Shown: positions 1-7,795 of the stretch, one piece after another
How positions within the stretch are numbered: position 1 is the first letter of the stretch
Layout of the letters: each line of letters opens with the position of its first letter
Source of the DNA: CAYQPF01 sp964419225
GTDB taxonomy: Bacteria; Cloacimonadota; Cloacimonadia; Cloacimonadales; CAYQPF01
NCBI GenBank assembly: GCA_964419225.1
Contig: CAYQPF010000119.1
Location: 1 to 15,240 of the forward strand
Reading direction: 5' to 3'
Length of the DNA stretch: 15,240 bases
Notes under the pieces: model-generated
The model's input: only the letters and a program-made list of their open reading frames with translations
Told to the model about the DNA's origin: nothing
The model's database searches: none
Position numbers and translations under genes: made by a program

Positions 1-2
1 GG

Positions 3-956
3 AAAGCCAATATCACGGCAGAAATAATCAAAAACGCTTTCTTAGGTTTATGTGAATCAAACGAGACAGTATTAAAACTGTTTGATAAACACAATGATGA
101 CCTTGCAAAAATGATTGATCTGGAAATCGGCAAAGTGTCTTATAAAAGATATTTATTAGGGAGAAAAAGATTAGCCGATTTTATTTACTATAAGTACAAG
201 GTCTCAGATATTGCAATTAAAGATATAACTACAACTTTTATAAGAGACTTTGAAGTTTATTTACGTTCTGATTGTAAATTAACAACAAATGTCACTGCAA
301 AAACTCTCCAATACTTAAAGAAAATAATTATTGTTGCTTTCAACGATGGAATAATACGTTCTAATCCCTATGGAAATTTTAAGATTAAAATGGAAAGGAT
401 AGAAAGAGGATATTTAGATCAAAGTGAATTAGATATAATAATGGAGAAATACATTCCCATTAAAAGGATTGAAAATGTTCGGGATATATTTATCTTTTGC
501 TGTTATACAGGTCTTTCATATATTGATGTTCAAGCTTTAAAATCGGACAGCATCAGAAAAGCGTTTGATGGTAACCTTTGGATTATGATCAAGCGTCATA
601 AAACAGATGTTCCAGTAAATGTTAGATTACTGGATGTTCCTAAAAGTATTATTGCAAAATATTCCGGCGAATTACTAAATGGTAAACTACTACCAGTTTC
701 GAGTAATCAAAAAATGAACGCATACCTAAAGGAATTGGCAGATATCTGTGGAATTACCAAGAATATTACAACTCATATGGCTAGACATACGTTTGCTACA
801 ACAATAACACTCTCAAACGGAGTACCAATAGAAACCGTAAGCAAAATGCTAGGACATACTAATATAAAAACCACTCAGATTTATGCAAAAATAACTGATT
901 TGAAAATAAGCAGTGATATGGAGAAATTAGCCGGAAAACTAAATAACAAGAAGTAA
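3..956 (+). CDS. Tyrosine recombinase/integrase, CTnDOT-like, 5' end missing
   Basis: The reading frame is open from the left edge, so the N-terminus lies outside the window. About 317 residues are visible, against roughly 400 for the family. The order is an N-terminal SAM-like core-binding region, then the catalytic domain. Catalytic positions seen are the beta-Lys in RHKT (about 597-608), HxxR in THMARH (771-788), LGH (849-857) and the nucleophile Tyr in TTQIYAK (882-884). The Arg I position, usually TGLR, reads TGLS (Ser codon 516-518). The same Arg-to-Ser change is known in IntDOT of CTnDOT, so the enzyme need not be dead. The ATG at 111 is internal and not the likely start. The protein would catalyse strand exchange between att sites of an integrative element. 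It is transcribed towards the convergent protease/ATPase operon. The family is clear; which element it served is not visible. Confidence 0.93.
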   Translation, partial: KANITAEIIKNAFLGLCESNETVLKLFDKHNDDLAKMIDLEIGKVSYKRYLLGRKRLADFIYYKYKVSDIAIKDITTTFIRDFEVYLRSDCKLTTNVTAKTLQYLKKIIIVAFNDGIIRSNPYGNFKIKMERIERGYLDQSELDIIMEKYIPIKRIENVRDIFIFCCYTGLSYIDVQALKSDSIRKAFDGNLWIMIKRHKTDVPVNVRLLDVPKSIIAKYSGELLNGKLLPVSSNQKMNAYLKELADICGITKNITTHMARHTFATTITLSNGVPIETVSKMLGHTNIKTTQIYAKITDLKISSDMEKLAGKLNNKK

Positions 957-979
957 ATTGTATCCAATAAATATAAGCA

Positions 980-1255
980 ATGGGAAGAGGAAAATTCGAA
1001 ATAGATGTAAACGATGCAGGAAATATTTCCGTGAATATTGAGTTGCAAGACGGATCAGTTTGGCTAACCAAACATGAAAATGCCAATCAATTTCGTGTAT
1101 ATGTTCCAGCTATAACAACAAATCTTCTGGTAATGGTCTGGGTGATACTTTTTCCATCCTTGCACCAAAGCTTAAGAATCACCCAAATGCAGAAATGTCG
1201 TTACCTAGTAGAAAAAGAAGCAACGCAGATATGATAGGCAGATGTAGGAGAATAA
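980..1255 (+). pseudogene. Broken RhuM-like/DNA-binding protein fragment
   Basis: An 84-codon frame starts at ATG 980. Its first half (GKFEIDVNDAGNISVNIEL, then DGSVWLTKHE) resembles the N-terminus of RhuM-like and related small Bacteroidetes proteins, where the WLTKHE segment leads into a helix-turn-helix. From about codon 50 (NLLVMVWVILF) the product stops looking like that family and ends at 1234. Another frame picks up at about 1123 and encodes a hydrophilic, protein-like stretch (SGNGLGDTFSILAPKLKN and on) that stops at 1255. This suggests a frameshift or a junction of two fragments. It lies 23 bp after the integrase stop and may have been co-transcribed with it. I know the family only by resemblance, and a short intact gene of 84 codons cannot be excluded. 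Confidence 0.42.
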
Positions 1256-1299
1256 ATTTTTGATATATACTTTCATAATTCATATGCAAATTGTGTGAA

Positions 1300-3858
1300 C
1301 TAAACAGGTTGTTCAACTGCAATAGGTGTTATTAACCTATTTTTTACTTCTTGATATATTGGCAGATTAACTTCCTCTGCAATTTCTAATGTTACAGCTA
1401 TAGCATATGGTATTACTCCTGTAATGTTACCCGCATCCTTTTTACATATCACTTGGATTCCTAAACTGCTCTCATCTTCAAATGGAACTGCTCTCTCTCC
1501 AACAAATACTTCATGTTGCAATGTTCCTCTTCTAACTGAATAATAATCTAAATCATCTCGCTTGACCCCTAATAAATCATTTTGTGCTTCAAAGAAAAGA
1601 CTTCCAACTCTATATCTTTGGGTATTAGAAGCGACAGGACTAAACCAACCTAAAGTTATAGTAAGTTTTCTATTTTCAGGCCTAGCAGACAATGAGGGAG
1701 GAAGTGGTAGTCGAAATAAATGAATTTTATCTGCCTCTAGTTCCCCAAATCCAAGGATTGTAACTCGTTGGGCTGTACACTCTACTATCTTATCAATATC
1801 TGGGAAACCATATCCTATCCATCTTGTAATTATTTCTTTTATGTCTGATTTTGTATAACTACCTTCTAATACTTGATATAAATTCGTTTCTATATCGCCC
1901 CAGCTACATCCATGAGCTAACATGACTTTTATCAAGAGGGGTATGTATTGGCTATAAACTGGAGAGTTATAGTCATCTTGAAAAATATCTTTTAAAGTTT
2001 CAGATATTCTAATGGCACCTCTGGTTATTAAAGCTGTCGCATTACTCGTACCACGTGCAAAAATTGTTTTGTCTCGTTCAGAAGAAGGAGCTGCTAAGAG
2101 TTGACCAGGTTCTATTCTGTTACACGAAAAAACTAATGGAGTCGGATTATTTTCTAAAAACACCTCTTTGAAAAATTGACGACCTCCATCAAACACCATG
2201 TCTGGTTTAATAGCTTTGCGATATCCTCCTCCAAAGGCTGAATGAACATTGGGTAATAATTTGGAAGAGGGGTTTATTCTTCGATCATACGCTCTTAATG
2301 CTGAATTATCACGATGAATAGACCCTACTGTGATATTGTTTATACTTTCAGAAGGAGACAGCAATCGTCTATTCCGCATGTCTTCTACAATTTTTTGATA
2401 TATGATTTTTTCTTTATTGAGGTCATTTAACAATTTGAAGTCTCTGTACAATATAGGCAACTCTATATTATGAAGATGATTTCCAGCACTAATTATGAAT
2501 AAAACATCATATTGAAAGCTAAGCCAATCTAGCAATCTTGCCACAGGGCTCATCGTATGATAAAACAATAAAGAACTATCGCCTATTGAGAGGTTTATAA
2601 TTTTAATAGATTTGATAGGGTCGCTATCAGAATCCCCTTCAAAAATTCTTTTTACTGCACGATGTAATAAATCAACAAATAGTTCATTATCGGGGATACA
2701 TTCAATTCTATCATTCAACCACATTTTTAACTTCATGATTGGACGAACGTATAAAGGAGTTGTAATTGGGGAATTATTATCATTCAAATCTCCATGGATA
2801 ATTAGGGAACTCATTCCTGTACCATGAACTCTATATTGTGCCTCATAGTTTTCTGCATAATTATCAGGATCATCTACCATTAATCTATTGGCTAGTAAGC
2901 GATGGTTCTCCATTGGCATGCCATCAAGCAGAGCGACGATAGGCTGTCCACTCGGTTGTGATTCAACAATTCTGTCTATTTTAAGTGTTTCACTTTCTTC
3001 ATAGTCTACCTTAACTGCTATCTGTCCAGATGGCCTGAAAAACATAATTTTTTCACACCTTACCAACTGAGAGCTGGGATTGTCAATAATGTTTTGTATT
3101 TCATTTACTGGCAATTCAACTAAAAGAGCATGGTAAGATATTTCCTGTACTACTGAAGTAGTGATATGTTGTCCCCCTAAAGATTTGATAAGACTAATTA
3201 TAGTCAGATGTGACTGTTGCCGTTTTGCTTCAGAGTCGCTATACCATAATTGTAATTCAAACCGAATTATCGACTCTTCATTTTCTATTTGTTGATGCCA
3301 AAAATCAAGTATCCCGGTTTCTATTAACCGATCTTGAACATCCCAACGTCGAATATTTCTTAGTTTTTGAAATAATGATTTAAATCCTGCGAAACCTCTC
3401 CTAAATTTTATATCTGGGTTATCAGAATATTGTTGCCATAACGAAAGCATTTCATTTAGAGCCCTCTGATTGGTCATAGTCAAAAATAACCTACCAGTTA
3501 AAGATTTACCTCTATCCTCTTCATTTTCAAAATAGAAATCCTCTGTCGGTTGTAAATCATCAAGTTCAATTTCTCCCATCCACTCTAATCCTTCCGTGTT
3601 CTTGATTGCAGTTAAAAAATCGTCAACACTTCCAATGGTCTCAAAAACAATCACCTGTTCTGGATCAATACTTTCAGGCGTTTGTTGAATTTCTATTCTC
3701 CTTGCCTCAAGTGCTCTCCTCAAAGAATCAAATAGTGGAGACAATCTTTCAGCTTGTCTTTCAGAAGATGGATAGTGAATTTTACGTGGGGGGAAACTTC
3801 TTCCAACTCTATTTAGTCCTTGTGGTTCGGGGAAAAATAATAATGGATAATCAGCCAT
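1300..3858 (-). CDS. ietS: Subtilisin-like (S8) serine protease, IetS-like
   Basis: The protein has 852 residues when started at ATG 3858. An in-frame start at 3888 would add 10 residues and overlap the ATPase gene, so I prefer 3858, 7 bp after that gene's stop. Numbered from 3858, the S8 catalytic set is complete: Asp312 in VALLDGMP, His345 in RVHGTGM, oxyanion Asn460 in ISAGNH and Ser605 in RGTSNAT. About 300 residues precede the protease domain and about 240 follow it, with no signal peptide, so it should act in the cytoplasm. Size and pairing with an upstream AAA+ ATPase match IetS. In the ietAS pair of Agrobacterium the protease behaves as the toxin and the ATPase as its antidote; ietAS is also a reported anti-phage system in E. 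coli. The fold and catalytic residues are seen; the ietS assignment rests on architecture and gene pairing. Its target is unknown. Confidence 0.88.
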   Translation of the reverse strand: MADYPLLFFPEPQGLNRVGRSFPPRKIHYPSSERQAERLSPLFDSLRRALEARRIEIQQTPESIDPEQVIVFETIGSVDDFLTAIKNTEGLEWMGEIELDDLQPTEDFYFENEEDRGKSLTGRLFLTMTNQRALNEMLSLWQQYSDNPDIKFRRGFAGFKSLFQKLRNIRRWDVQDRLIETGILDFWHQQIENEESIIRFELQLWYSDSEAKRQQSHLTIISLIKSLGGQHITTSVVQEISYHALLVELPVNEIQNIIDNPSSQLVRCEKIMFFRPSGQIAVKVDYEESETLKIDRIVESQPSGQPIVALLDGMPMENHRLLANRLMVDDPDNYAENYEAQYRVHGTGMSSLIIHGDLNDNNSPITTPLYVRPIMKLKMWLNDRIECIPDNELFVDLLHRAVKRIFEGDSDSDPIKSIKIINLSIGDSSLLFYHTMSPVARLLDWLSFQYDVLFIISAGNHLHNIELPILYRDFKLLNDLNKEKIIYQKIVEDMRNRRLLSPSESINNITVGSIHRDNSALRAYDRRINPSSKLLPNVHSAFGGGYRKAIKPDMVFDGGRQFFKEVFLENNPTPLVFSCNRIEPGQLLAAPSSERDKTIFARGTSNATALITRGAIRISETLKDIFQDDYNSPVYSQYIPLLIKVMLAHGCSWGDIETNLYQVLEGSYTKSDIKEIITRWIGYGFPDIDKIVECTAQRVTILGFGELEADKIHLFRLPLPPSLSARPENRKLTITLGWFSPVASNTQRYRVGSLFFEAQNDLLGVKRDDLDYYSVRRGTLQHEVFVGERAVPFEDESSLGIQVICKKDAGNITGVIPYAIAVTLEIAEEVNLPIYQEVKNRLITPIAVEQPV

Positions 3859-3865
3859 AATCTTT

Positions 3866-4870
3866 TTATTTTTGGAGTTCAGAGTCAATAACTACATTAG
3901 TTTTATTTTTCAATTCAGCACTCACTATTGCTTTCATATTTGAATCTGGCAAAGACAATACATATTGCCGCAAAACAGATAAACCAAATTCCTCTAATTC
4001 GGCATAATTGATCCCAATCATCTTTTTTGCTATAGTTTCAGATGCGTATTCAAATCTAATTTTATGTTTATGCTGAAACTTGTCTAACCAGGTTACTATA
4101 TTAACTCTAGTAGGTGGCGGTAATGTAATTTTAATTTGAAATCGTCGCCACACAGCTCTATCCAGTAGTTCAGGGTGATTTGTAGCTCCAATAACTATTA
4201 CGTGACTAGGCAAGTTGTCTATTTGCAAAAGTAATGAGCTTACAACGCGTTTGATTTCTCCTGTTTCATGAGTATCTCCACGTTCTTTTCCCAAAGTTTC
4301 AAATTCATCAAAAAACAGAACACATTTCCGAGAACTTACATAATCCATTAATTTCCTTAAACGAGAGGCTGTTTCCCCAAGATATGCACCAATTAAGCTA
4401 TCATATTTCACTAGATAAAGAGGTAACATCAGTGACTCAGCCAAAGCCTCAGCCAGCGAGGTTTTTCCGTTCCCTGGAGGACCAATTAATAAAATTTTAT
4501 TTCTAGGCTCCAATGCATATGACCGTAACAAATCAACACGATACTGCTCTTTAATAAACTGCTCCGATATACTAATCACATCTGCTAACAATACTAGATC
4601 TGTTAACTTTTTAATGGGGCTTACTTCTGTAATTAAATTTTCAGCCCGATAATCAATAGATGATTTGCCATTATTAAAGAATGTATTTGCATTTTGATTA
4701 TTTTCTACTACAGGCGCTTTGTGTAACTCATTTTCTAGTTTGTCAGCTAAAATTGTGTGTTGCTTACTCCTCTCTTCAGCAATAATTGCTTCCGCAACCT
4801 TTTTAATCATAGATTTATTACCTGTGATTGCATATTTTACCAAATCTATTAATAAATCAGCTCTTGCCAT
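3866..4870 (-). CDS. ietA: AAA+ ATPase, IetA-like partner of the S8 protease
   Basis: This is a 334-residue single-domain AAA+ protein. A helical N-terminal segment (1-55) and a polar linker rich in Asn (56-75) precede the ATPase module. Motifs seen are Walker A GPPGNGKT (130-137), Walker B VLFFDE (184-189), sensor 1 GATNH (228-232) and an arginine-finger pair RR (242-243) in AVWRRF. This is the layout of FtsH/katanin-type ATPases that form rings and remodel or thread protein substrates. It starts 2 bp after the regulator's stop, and the protease gene starts 7 bp after its own stop, so the three genes are probably one mRNA. In the IetAS model it would restrain or load the protease. Family assignment is firm; the IetA role is inferred from the partner and size. 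No degradation or truncation is visible. Confidence 0.9.
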   Translation of the reverse strand: MARADLLIDLVKYAITGNKSMIKKVAEAIIAEERSKQHTILADKLENELHKAPVVENNQNANTFFNNGKSSIDYRAENLITEVSPIKKLTDLVLLADVISISEQFIKEQYRVDLLRSYALEPRNKILLIGPPGNGKTSLAEALAESLMLPLYLVKYDSLIGAYLGETASRLRKLMDYVSSRKCVLFFDEFETLGKERGDTHETGEIKRVVSSLLLQIDNLPSHVIVIGATNHPELLDRAVWRRFQIKITLPPPTRVNIVTWLDKFQHKHKIRFEYASETIAKKMIGINYAELEEFGLSVLRQYVLSLPDSNMKAIVSAELKNKTNVVIDSELQK

Positions 4871-4872
4871 AT

Positions 4873-5076
4873 TTATTTTGTTCTGTTAAACAATTCTCTA
4901 ATATCAATATCTAATAATCTTGCTATTTGAAAAAACATTTCGACAGACGGTTGTGATTCATTCGTACACCATCTTGAAACAGTTGCTTCATTTTTACCTA
5001 AAGACTCTGCCAACCATCGGCTAGTCTTTTTATTCTCTGCAAGAATAACCTTAAGTCTGTTAATTGGAATGCCCAT
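4873..5076 (-). CDS. Xre/Cro-CI-type HTH regulator of the ietAS-like operon
   Basis: A 67-residue protein when started at ATG 5076. An in-frame TTG at 5103 would add 9 residues but is a poorer start. Nearly the whole protein is one Xre-type helix-turn-helix domain: SRWLAESLGKNEATVSRWC (19-37) carries the turn and recognition helix, and SVEMFFQIARLLDIDIRELF (44-63) is the usual C-terminal support helices. There is no second domain for a ligand. It is the first gene of the operon, with 2 bp to the ATPase, so it very likely autoregulates the set from a site in the upstream intergenic region. A tight repressor fits a locus whose protease could be toxic when over-expressed. An antitoxin-like direct role is possible but not supported by the sequence. 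Confidence 0.88.
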   Translation of the reverse strand: MGIPINRLKVILAENKKTSRWLAESLGKNEATVSRWCTNESQPSVEMFFQIARLLDIDIRELFNRTK

Positions 5077-5131
5077 TGCTGTCAAAATTGACGTATTTTG
5101 CAATACATATTACTTCAAATTATAATATAGG

Positions 5132-5139
5132 CAAAGATA
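5132..5139 (-). promoter_or_regulatory. Candidate -7 element for the regulator-ietAS operon
   Basis: On the minus strand this reads TATCTTTG, matching the Bacteroidetes -7 consensus TAnnTTTG. It lies 55 bp before the ATG at 5076. No good -33 TTTG/TTG is seen at 19-21 bp upstream, so the match is partial. The surrounding 12 bp (GGCAAAGATATT on the plus strand) recur at 5300-5311. Confidence 0.4.
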
Positions 5140-5301
5140 TTACTATTTTTTGAAATCGCATAAAAACATAAAATTTTTATCATTATGGGATACTGTTATT
5201 AATAAAGACACTTTGCGAAGGATTATAATCCAATGCCATTATTATCTACCTATTGTCGCTTTACTGAATTTCGTTCTCATTCTGTTTTTGTGAATTGTCG
5301 G

Positions 5302-5333
5302 CAAAGATATTTCGCTCACTTGCCGCTGTGCAA
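5302..5333 (-). promoter_or_regulatory. Candidate minus-strand promoter in the ietAS-radC intergenic region
   Basis: On the minus strand, TTG (5333-5331) and TATCTTTG (5309-5302) are separated by 21 bp, matching the Bacteroidetes -33/-7 arrangement. Transcription would run towards the HTH-ATPase-protease operon with a leader of roughly 220 nt. It is a better two-box match than the element at 5132-5139, so it may be the true or a second promoter of that operon. Confidence 0.4.
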
Positions 5334-5449
5334 GGACAGGCTTTGTTTTCCTGACAATCTCCACACTTTCAGGTAGTATTCTCATGAAAATCCCTGCACA
5401 TCTGTTCGCTTCTCTTTTATGCCTCAAATTCACTTAAAAACATTGTATT

Positions 5450-6061
5450 ATGAGAACACTAAAAGAAATTCAGGAACTGTATCAACAAGCCGGCGTAAAG
5501 GCTTTAAGGGATGTGGAGCTTCTCCAGCTGCTGGGGATCAATCTGGAATCATGCGATTTTCTGGAACTTTTCAAATCAAGCCGTGAGGCACTCATCAGAA
5601 AAGGTTTCAGGACATCCACCGCAATAAAGTTAAACGCCCTCGGAGAGGTGGCTCACAGGTACTCATTGGCTCCCATTCCGGAAAGGGAATCCATACAATC
5701 CTCAAACTCTATAGCAGCAATAATGTCTCCCATATTAAAACATCTCTCACATGAAGAGTGTTGGGTTGTTTATCTGAACAGAGCGAACAAAGTGCTCATC
5801 AAGGAACAGCTCTCAATCGGAGGCGTATGTGCAACAGTCGTTGACGTAAAAATCATATTAAAGAGAGCCATTGAGCTTCTTGCCAGTTCGCTAATTCTTA
5901 TACACAACCACCCATCGGGGAACGCAAAACCTGGTGAGAACGATAAAGTTCAGACAAAGTTACTCAAAGGAGCAGCTGACCTTTTTGACATCACACTATT
6001 GGATCATGTCATAATTGCCGGTGACAGCTACTTTAGCTTTGCTGATGATGGTATAATGTAA
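5450..6061 (+). CDS. radC: RadC-family JAB/JAMM-domain protein
   Basis: This 203-residue protein has the RadC layout: an N-terminal helical part with a UPF0758 helix-hairpin-helix-like region (1-75) and a C-terminal JAB/MPN domain (about 85-203). The metal motif is seen as E102/E103, H152-N-H154, PSG and D165 in HNHPSGNAKPGEND. The Ser normally seven residues after the second His, before the Asp, is Gly162 here. RadC family members were once linked to DNA repair, but that role has been withdrawn for E. coli, and many copies sit in mobile islands without a known function. It is divergent from the ietAS-like operon and followed by a terminator-like hairpin, so it is probably transcribed alone. 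The frame is intact. The symbol marks the family only; the biochemical role is unknown. Confidence 0.9.
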   Translation: MRTLKEIQELYQQAGVKALRDVELLQLLGINLESCDFLELFKSSREALIRKGFRTSTAIKLNALGEVAHRYSLAPIPERESIQSSNSIAAIMSPILKHLSHEECWVVYLNRANKVLIKEQLSIGGVCATVVDVKIILKRAIELLASSLILIHNHPSGNAKPGENDKVQTKLLKGAADLFDITLLDHVIIAGDSYFSFADDGIM

Positions 6062-6077
6062 TGTTATCATCAATAAG

Positions 6078-6095
6078 AGCCCTCTCCGGAGGGCT
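6078..6095 (+). terminator. Terminator-like hairpin after radC
   Basis: AGCCCTC-TCCG-GAGGGCT forms a 7-bp GC-rich stem with a four-base loop, starting 17 bp after the radC stop. The downstream tract (TATACAGATATATTC) is AT-rich but lacks a clean run of T, so it is a moderate intrinsic terminator at best. Confidence 0.6.
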
Positions 6096-6120
6096 TATAC
6101 AGATATATTCAATATTTTAC

Positions 6121-6128
6121 TAATTTTG
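6121..6128 (+). promoter_or_regulatory. Candidate -7 element for the M64 lipoprotein gene
   Basis: TAATTTTG matches TAnnTTTG and lies 11 bp before the ATG at 6140, implying a very short leader. No convincing -33 element is seen 19-21 bp upstream. Confidence 0.35.
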
Positions 6129-6139
6129 TATTTAATATT

Positions 6140-7795
6140 ATGAAACACTTCACATTATATAATCTAATAATTGCTTTTATAGCTATCACTGCCGTTTCTT
6201 GTACTAAAGAAACAATACAGGAGGATACTGATATTATAAAAGACACTACTAAAAGAAACTTTTTCGAATTGTCTCAGGAAAACATCTCTCTTGAAAAAGA
6301 GGAAAAAACAATCAGCATCGATATAATTACTGACAATACGTTTTCGATTAAAAATGAATCTGATTGGATTAGCATCATACTTGAAAAAGACAGCACCAAA
6401 AATGGTGTATTTCATAAGAATTATAAGCTAATATTTAAAAAGAACGAATCTGAATCCAGAAACGCTACTGTGGTCTTCGAGATTACACCTGTCCGAACAT
6501 TTTTATTAAGAATATCCCAAAGGGGAAGGAGCTTAGGTCGGATAACAGACTCCCTAGCATTGGTAGCATTTTATAATTCAACCAATGGAAAGGATTGGAC
6601 AAATAATGCAAATTGGTTATCCGATAAGCCTATCTACTCATGGTATGGCATTAATTTCACCTCGGCCGGTATGCTTGAAGGTACAGCAAGGGTGGAGGCC
6701 ATAACCCTAATTAACAATAATCTATCAGGCACAATTCCAAAGGAGATTGGTAATATGGATTCTCTTATAGTATTTTCAATTGCCGAGAATAAATTAGGCG
6801 GAGAGATACCTGAAGAAGTTTTCAACCACAAAAACTGGATTGATTGGGGTCCGTCATACTATGTTGCCTGGCAAAAAAGCGGATATAAATTCAGTAACTT
6901 CGATAGGCAGGTGGAATACAACACTGGCGAGCACGGTAAAGTCATTCTTCTAAACAAAGCAAGCCGAGGTAAGGGAGTAAACATCATCATTACCGGGGAC
7001 GGTTTTCCAAGTTCAACCATGGGTAATGGAGGAGAATTTGAAACAATTATCAATGGAACAATGGATAATATCTTTGAAACAGAACCATTCAAGAGTTATA
7101 AAGAATACTTTAATATATACATGGTTAAAGCTGTATCCAGACAAAGATATATTTCTGATCCTCATTATTCAAGAGATACATACTATGGAATTACTTTAAT
7201 GGATGTAAGCCGGGTTGAATTAAGCGGGAATCTTGCAATCAAGCAAAAAGTATCTTCTTTGATTGGCTTTGATATTTCCAATTGCACAGTTGTAATGGTT
7301 GTAAATCATGACGCAAATATGGGTTGCGGAGGGAAGAATTACAATGATGTTGGCTATGCCTTCTTTTCATATTCAGATAGTTTTTATAAAAGCAATAAAG
7401 GATATAAAAAGCATGATGTACCCGTTCACGAAATGGGACATGCTTTTGCCGGTCTGGCAGATGAGTATGCTTATGAATATTCGCCCTCAGTAGAATACCT
7501 ACAGTATTGGCAAGAAAACTATCTTACACTTGAGAAGAATCTTAACAAATCCATTCAATCTGACTCCAAGAAAGTTCCCTGGGCTCACTTCATAGGGCTT
7601 CCGGGCTATGAAATGGTTGGAGTATTCTCGGGAGCTGATTTCCCCCAGTTTTACAGAAGCGAACAGAAAAGTGTTATGAAAGCTGATGCTTCTTGGTTTA
7701 ATGCAGTTAGCAGGGAGATTATTGTAAAACGAATAATGGAGCTTTCGAGTATGCAGTATACTTTTGAAGAGTTTTTGAAACATGACACAAATTAA
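6140..7795 (+). CDS. Lipoprotein with BACON-like, LRR and peptidase M64 domains
   Basis: This 551-residue secreted protein begins with a signal peptide ending in lipobox AVSC, so Cys21 should be lipidated. Domains in order are a BACON-like beta domain (about 41-130, with SDWIS and the closing RISQRG), a short leucine-rich repeat part (about 137-228, with NNLSGTIPKEIGNM and NKLGGEIPEEVF) and a peptidase M64 domain (about 265-551). The zinc motif is HEMGHAFAGLADEY with His430, Glu431, His434 and Asp441. M64 includes the Clostridium IgA protease, and many Bacteroides M64 proteins carry BACON-type or Ig-like N-terminal domains. It is probably surface- or periplasm-exposed and may cleave host or dietary glycoproteins; the substrate cannot be read from the sequence. 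It has its own weak promoter and no close partner gene. All motifs are intact. Confidence 0.93.
   Translation: MKHFTLYNLIIAFIAITAVSCTKETIQEDTDIIKDTTKRNFFELSQENISLEKEEKTISIDIITDNTFSIKNESDWISIILEKDSTKNGVFHKNYKLIFKKNESESRNATVVFEITPVRTFLLRISQRGRSLGRITDSLALVAFYNSTNGKDWTNNANWLSDKPIYSWYGINFTSAGMLEGTARVEAITLINNNLSGTIPKEIGNMDSLIVFSIAENKLGGEIPEEVFNHKNWIDWGPSYYVAWQKSGYKFSNFDRQVEYNTGEHGKVILLNKASRGKGVNIIITGDGFPSSTMGNGGEFETIINGTMDNIFETEPFKSYKEYFNIYMVKAVSRQRYISDPHYSRDTYYGITLMDVSRVELSGNLAIKQKVSSLIGFDISNCTVVMVVNHDANMGCGGKNYNDVGYAFFSYSDSFYKSNKGYKKHDVPVHEMGHAFAGLADEYAYEYSPSVEYLQYWQENYLTLEKNLNKSIQSDSKKVPWAHFIGLPGYEMVGVFSGADFPQFYRSEQKSVMKADASWFNAVSREIIVKRIMELSSMQYTFEEFLKHDTN

Larger units (their letters stand above)
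5104..5449. other. Intergenic region between divergent ietAS-like operon and radC
   Basis: This stretch of 346 bp has no gene I can defend. It holds two copies of GGCAAAGATATT (5130-5141 and 5300-5311), each containing a minus-strand TATCTTTG, and a perfect 12-bp palindrome GGATTATAATCC (5220-5231). A 63-codon minus-strand frame from GTG 5433 to 5242 is rich in basic residues and contains the second candidate promoter. I treat it as unproven, not as a gene. The right half is less AT-rich than the left. No clear TAnnTTTG promoter for radC was found on the plus strand. Confidence 0.6.

Noticed and set aside
859..1086. 75-codon minus-strand frame
   Set aside because: It lies antisense to the integrase 3' end and the RhuM-like fragment and has no family resemblance.
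5242..5433. 63-codon minus-strand frame upstream of the ietAS-like operon
   Set aside because: It starts with GTG, has no recognised motif, is rich in basic residues and contains a candidate promoter. It is more likely non-coding, though I cannot exclude a small gene.
6164..7783. Several minus-strand frames inside the M64 lipoprotein gene
   Set aside because: All are antisense to a gene with intact domains and motifs.
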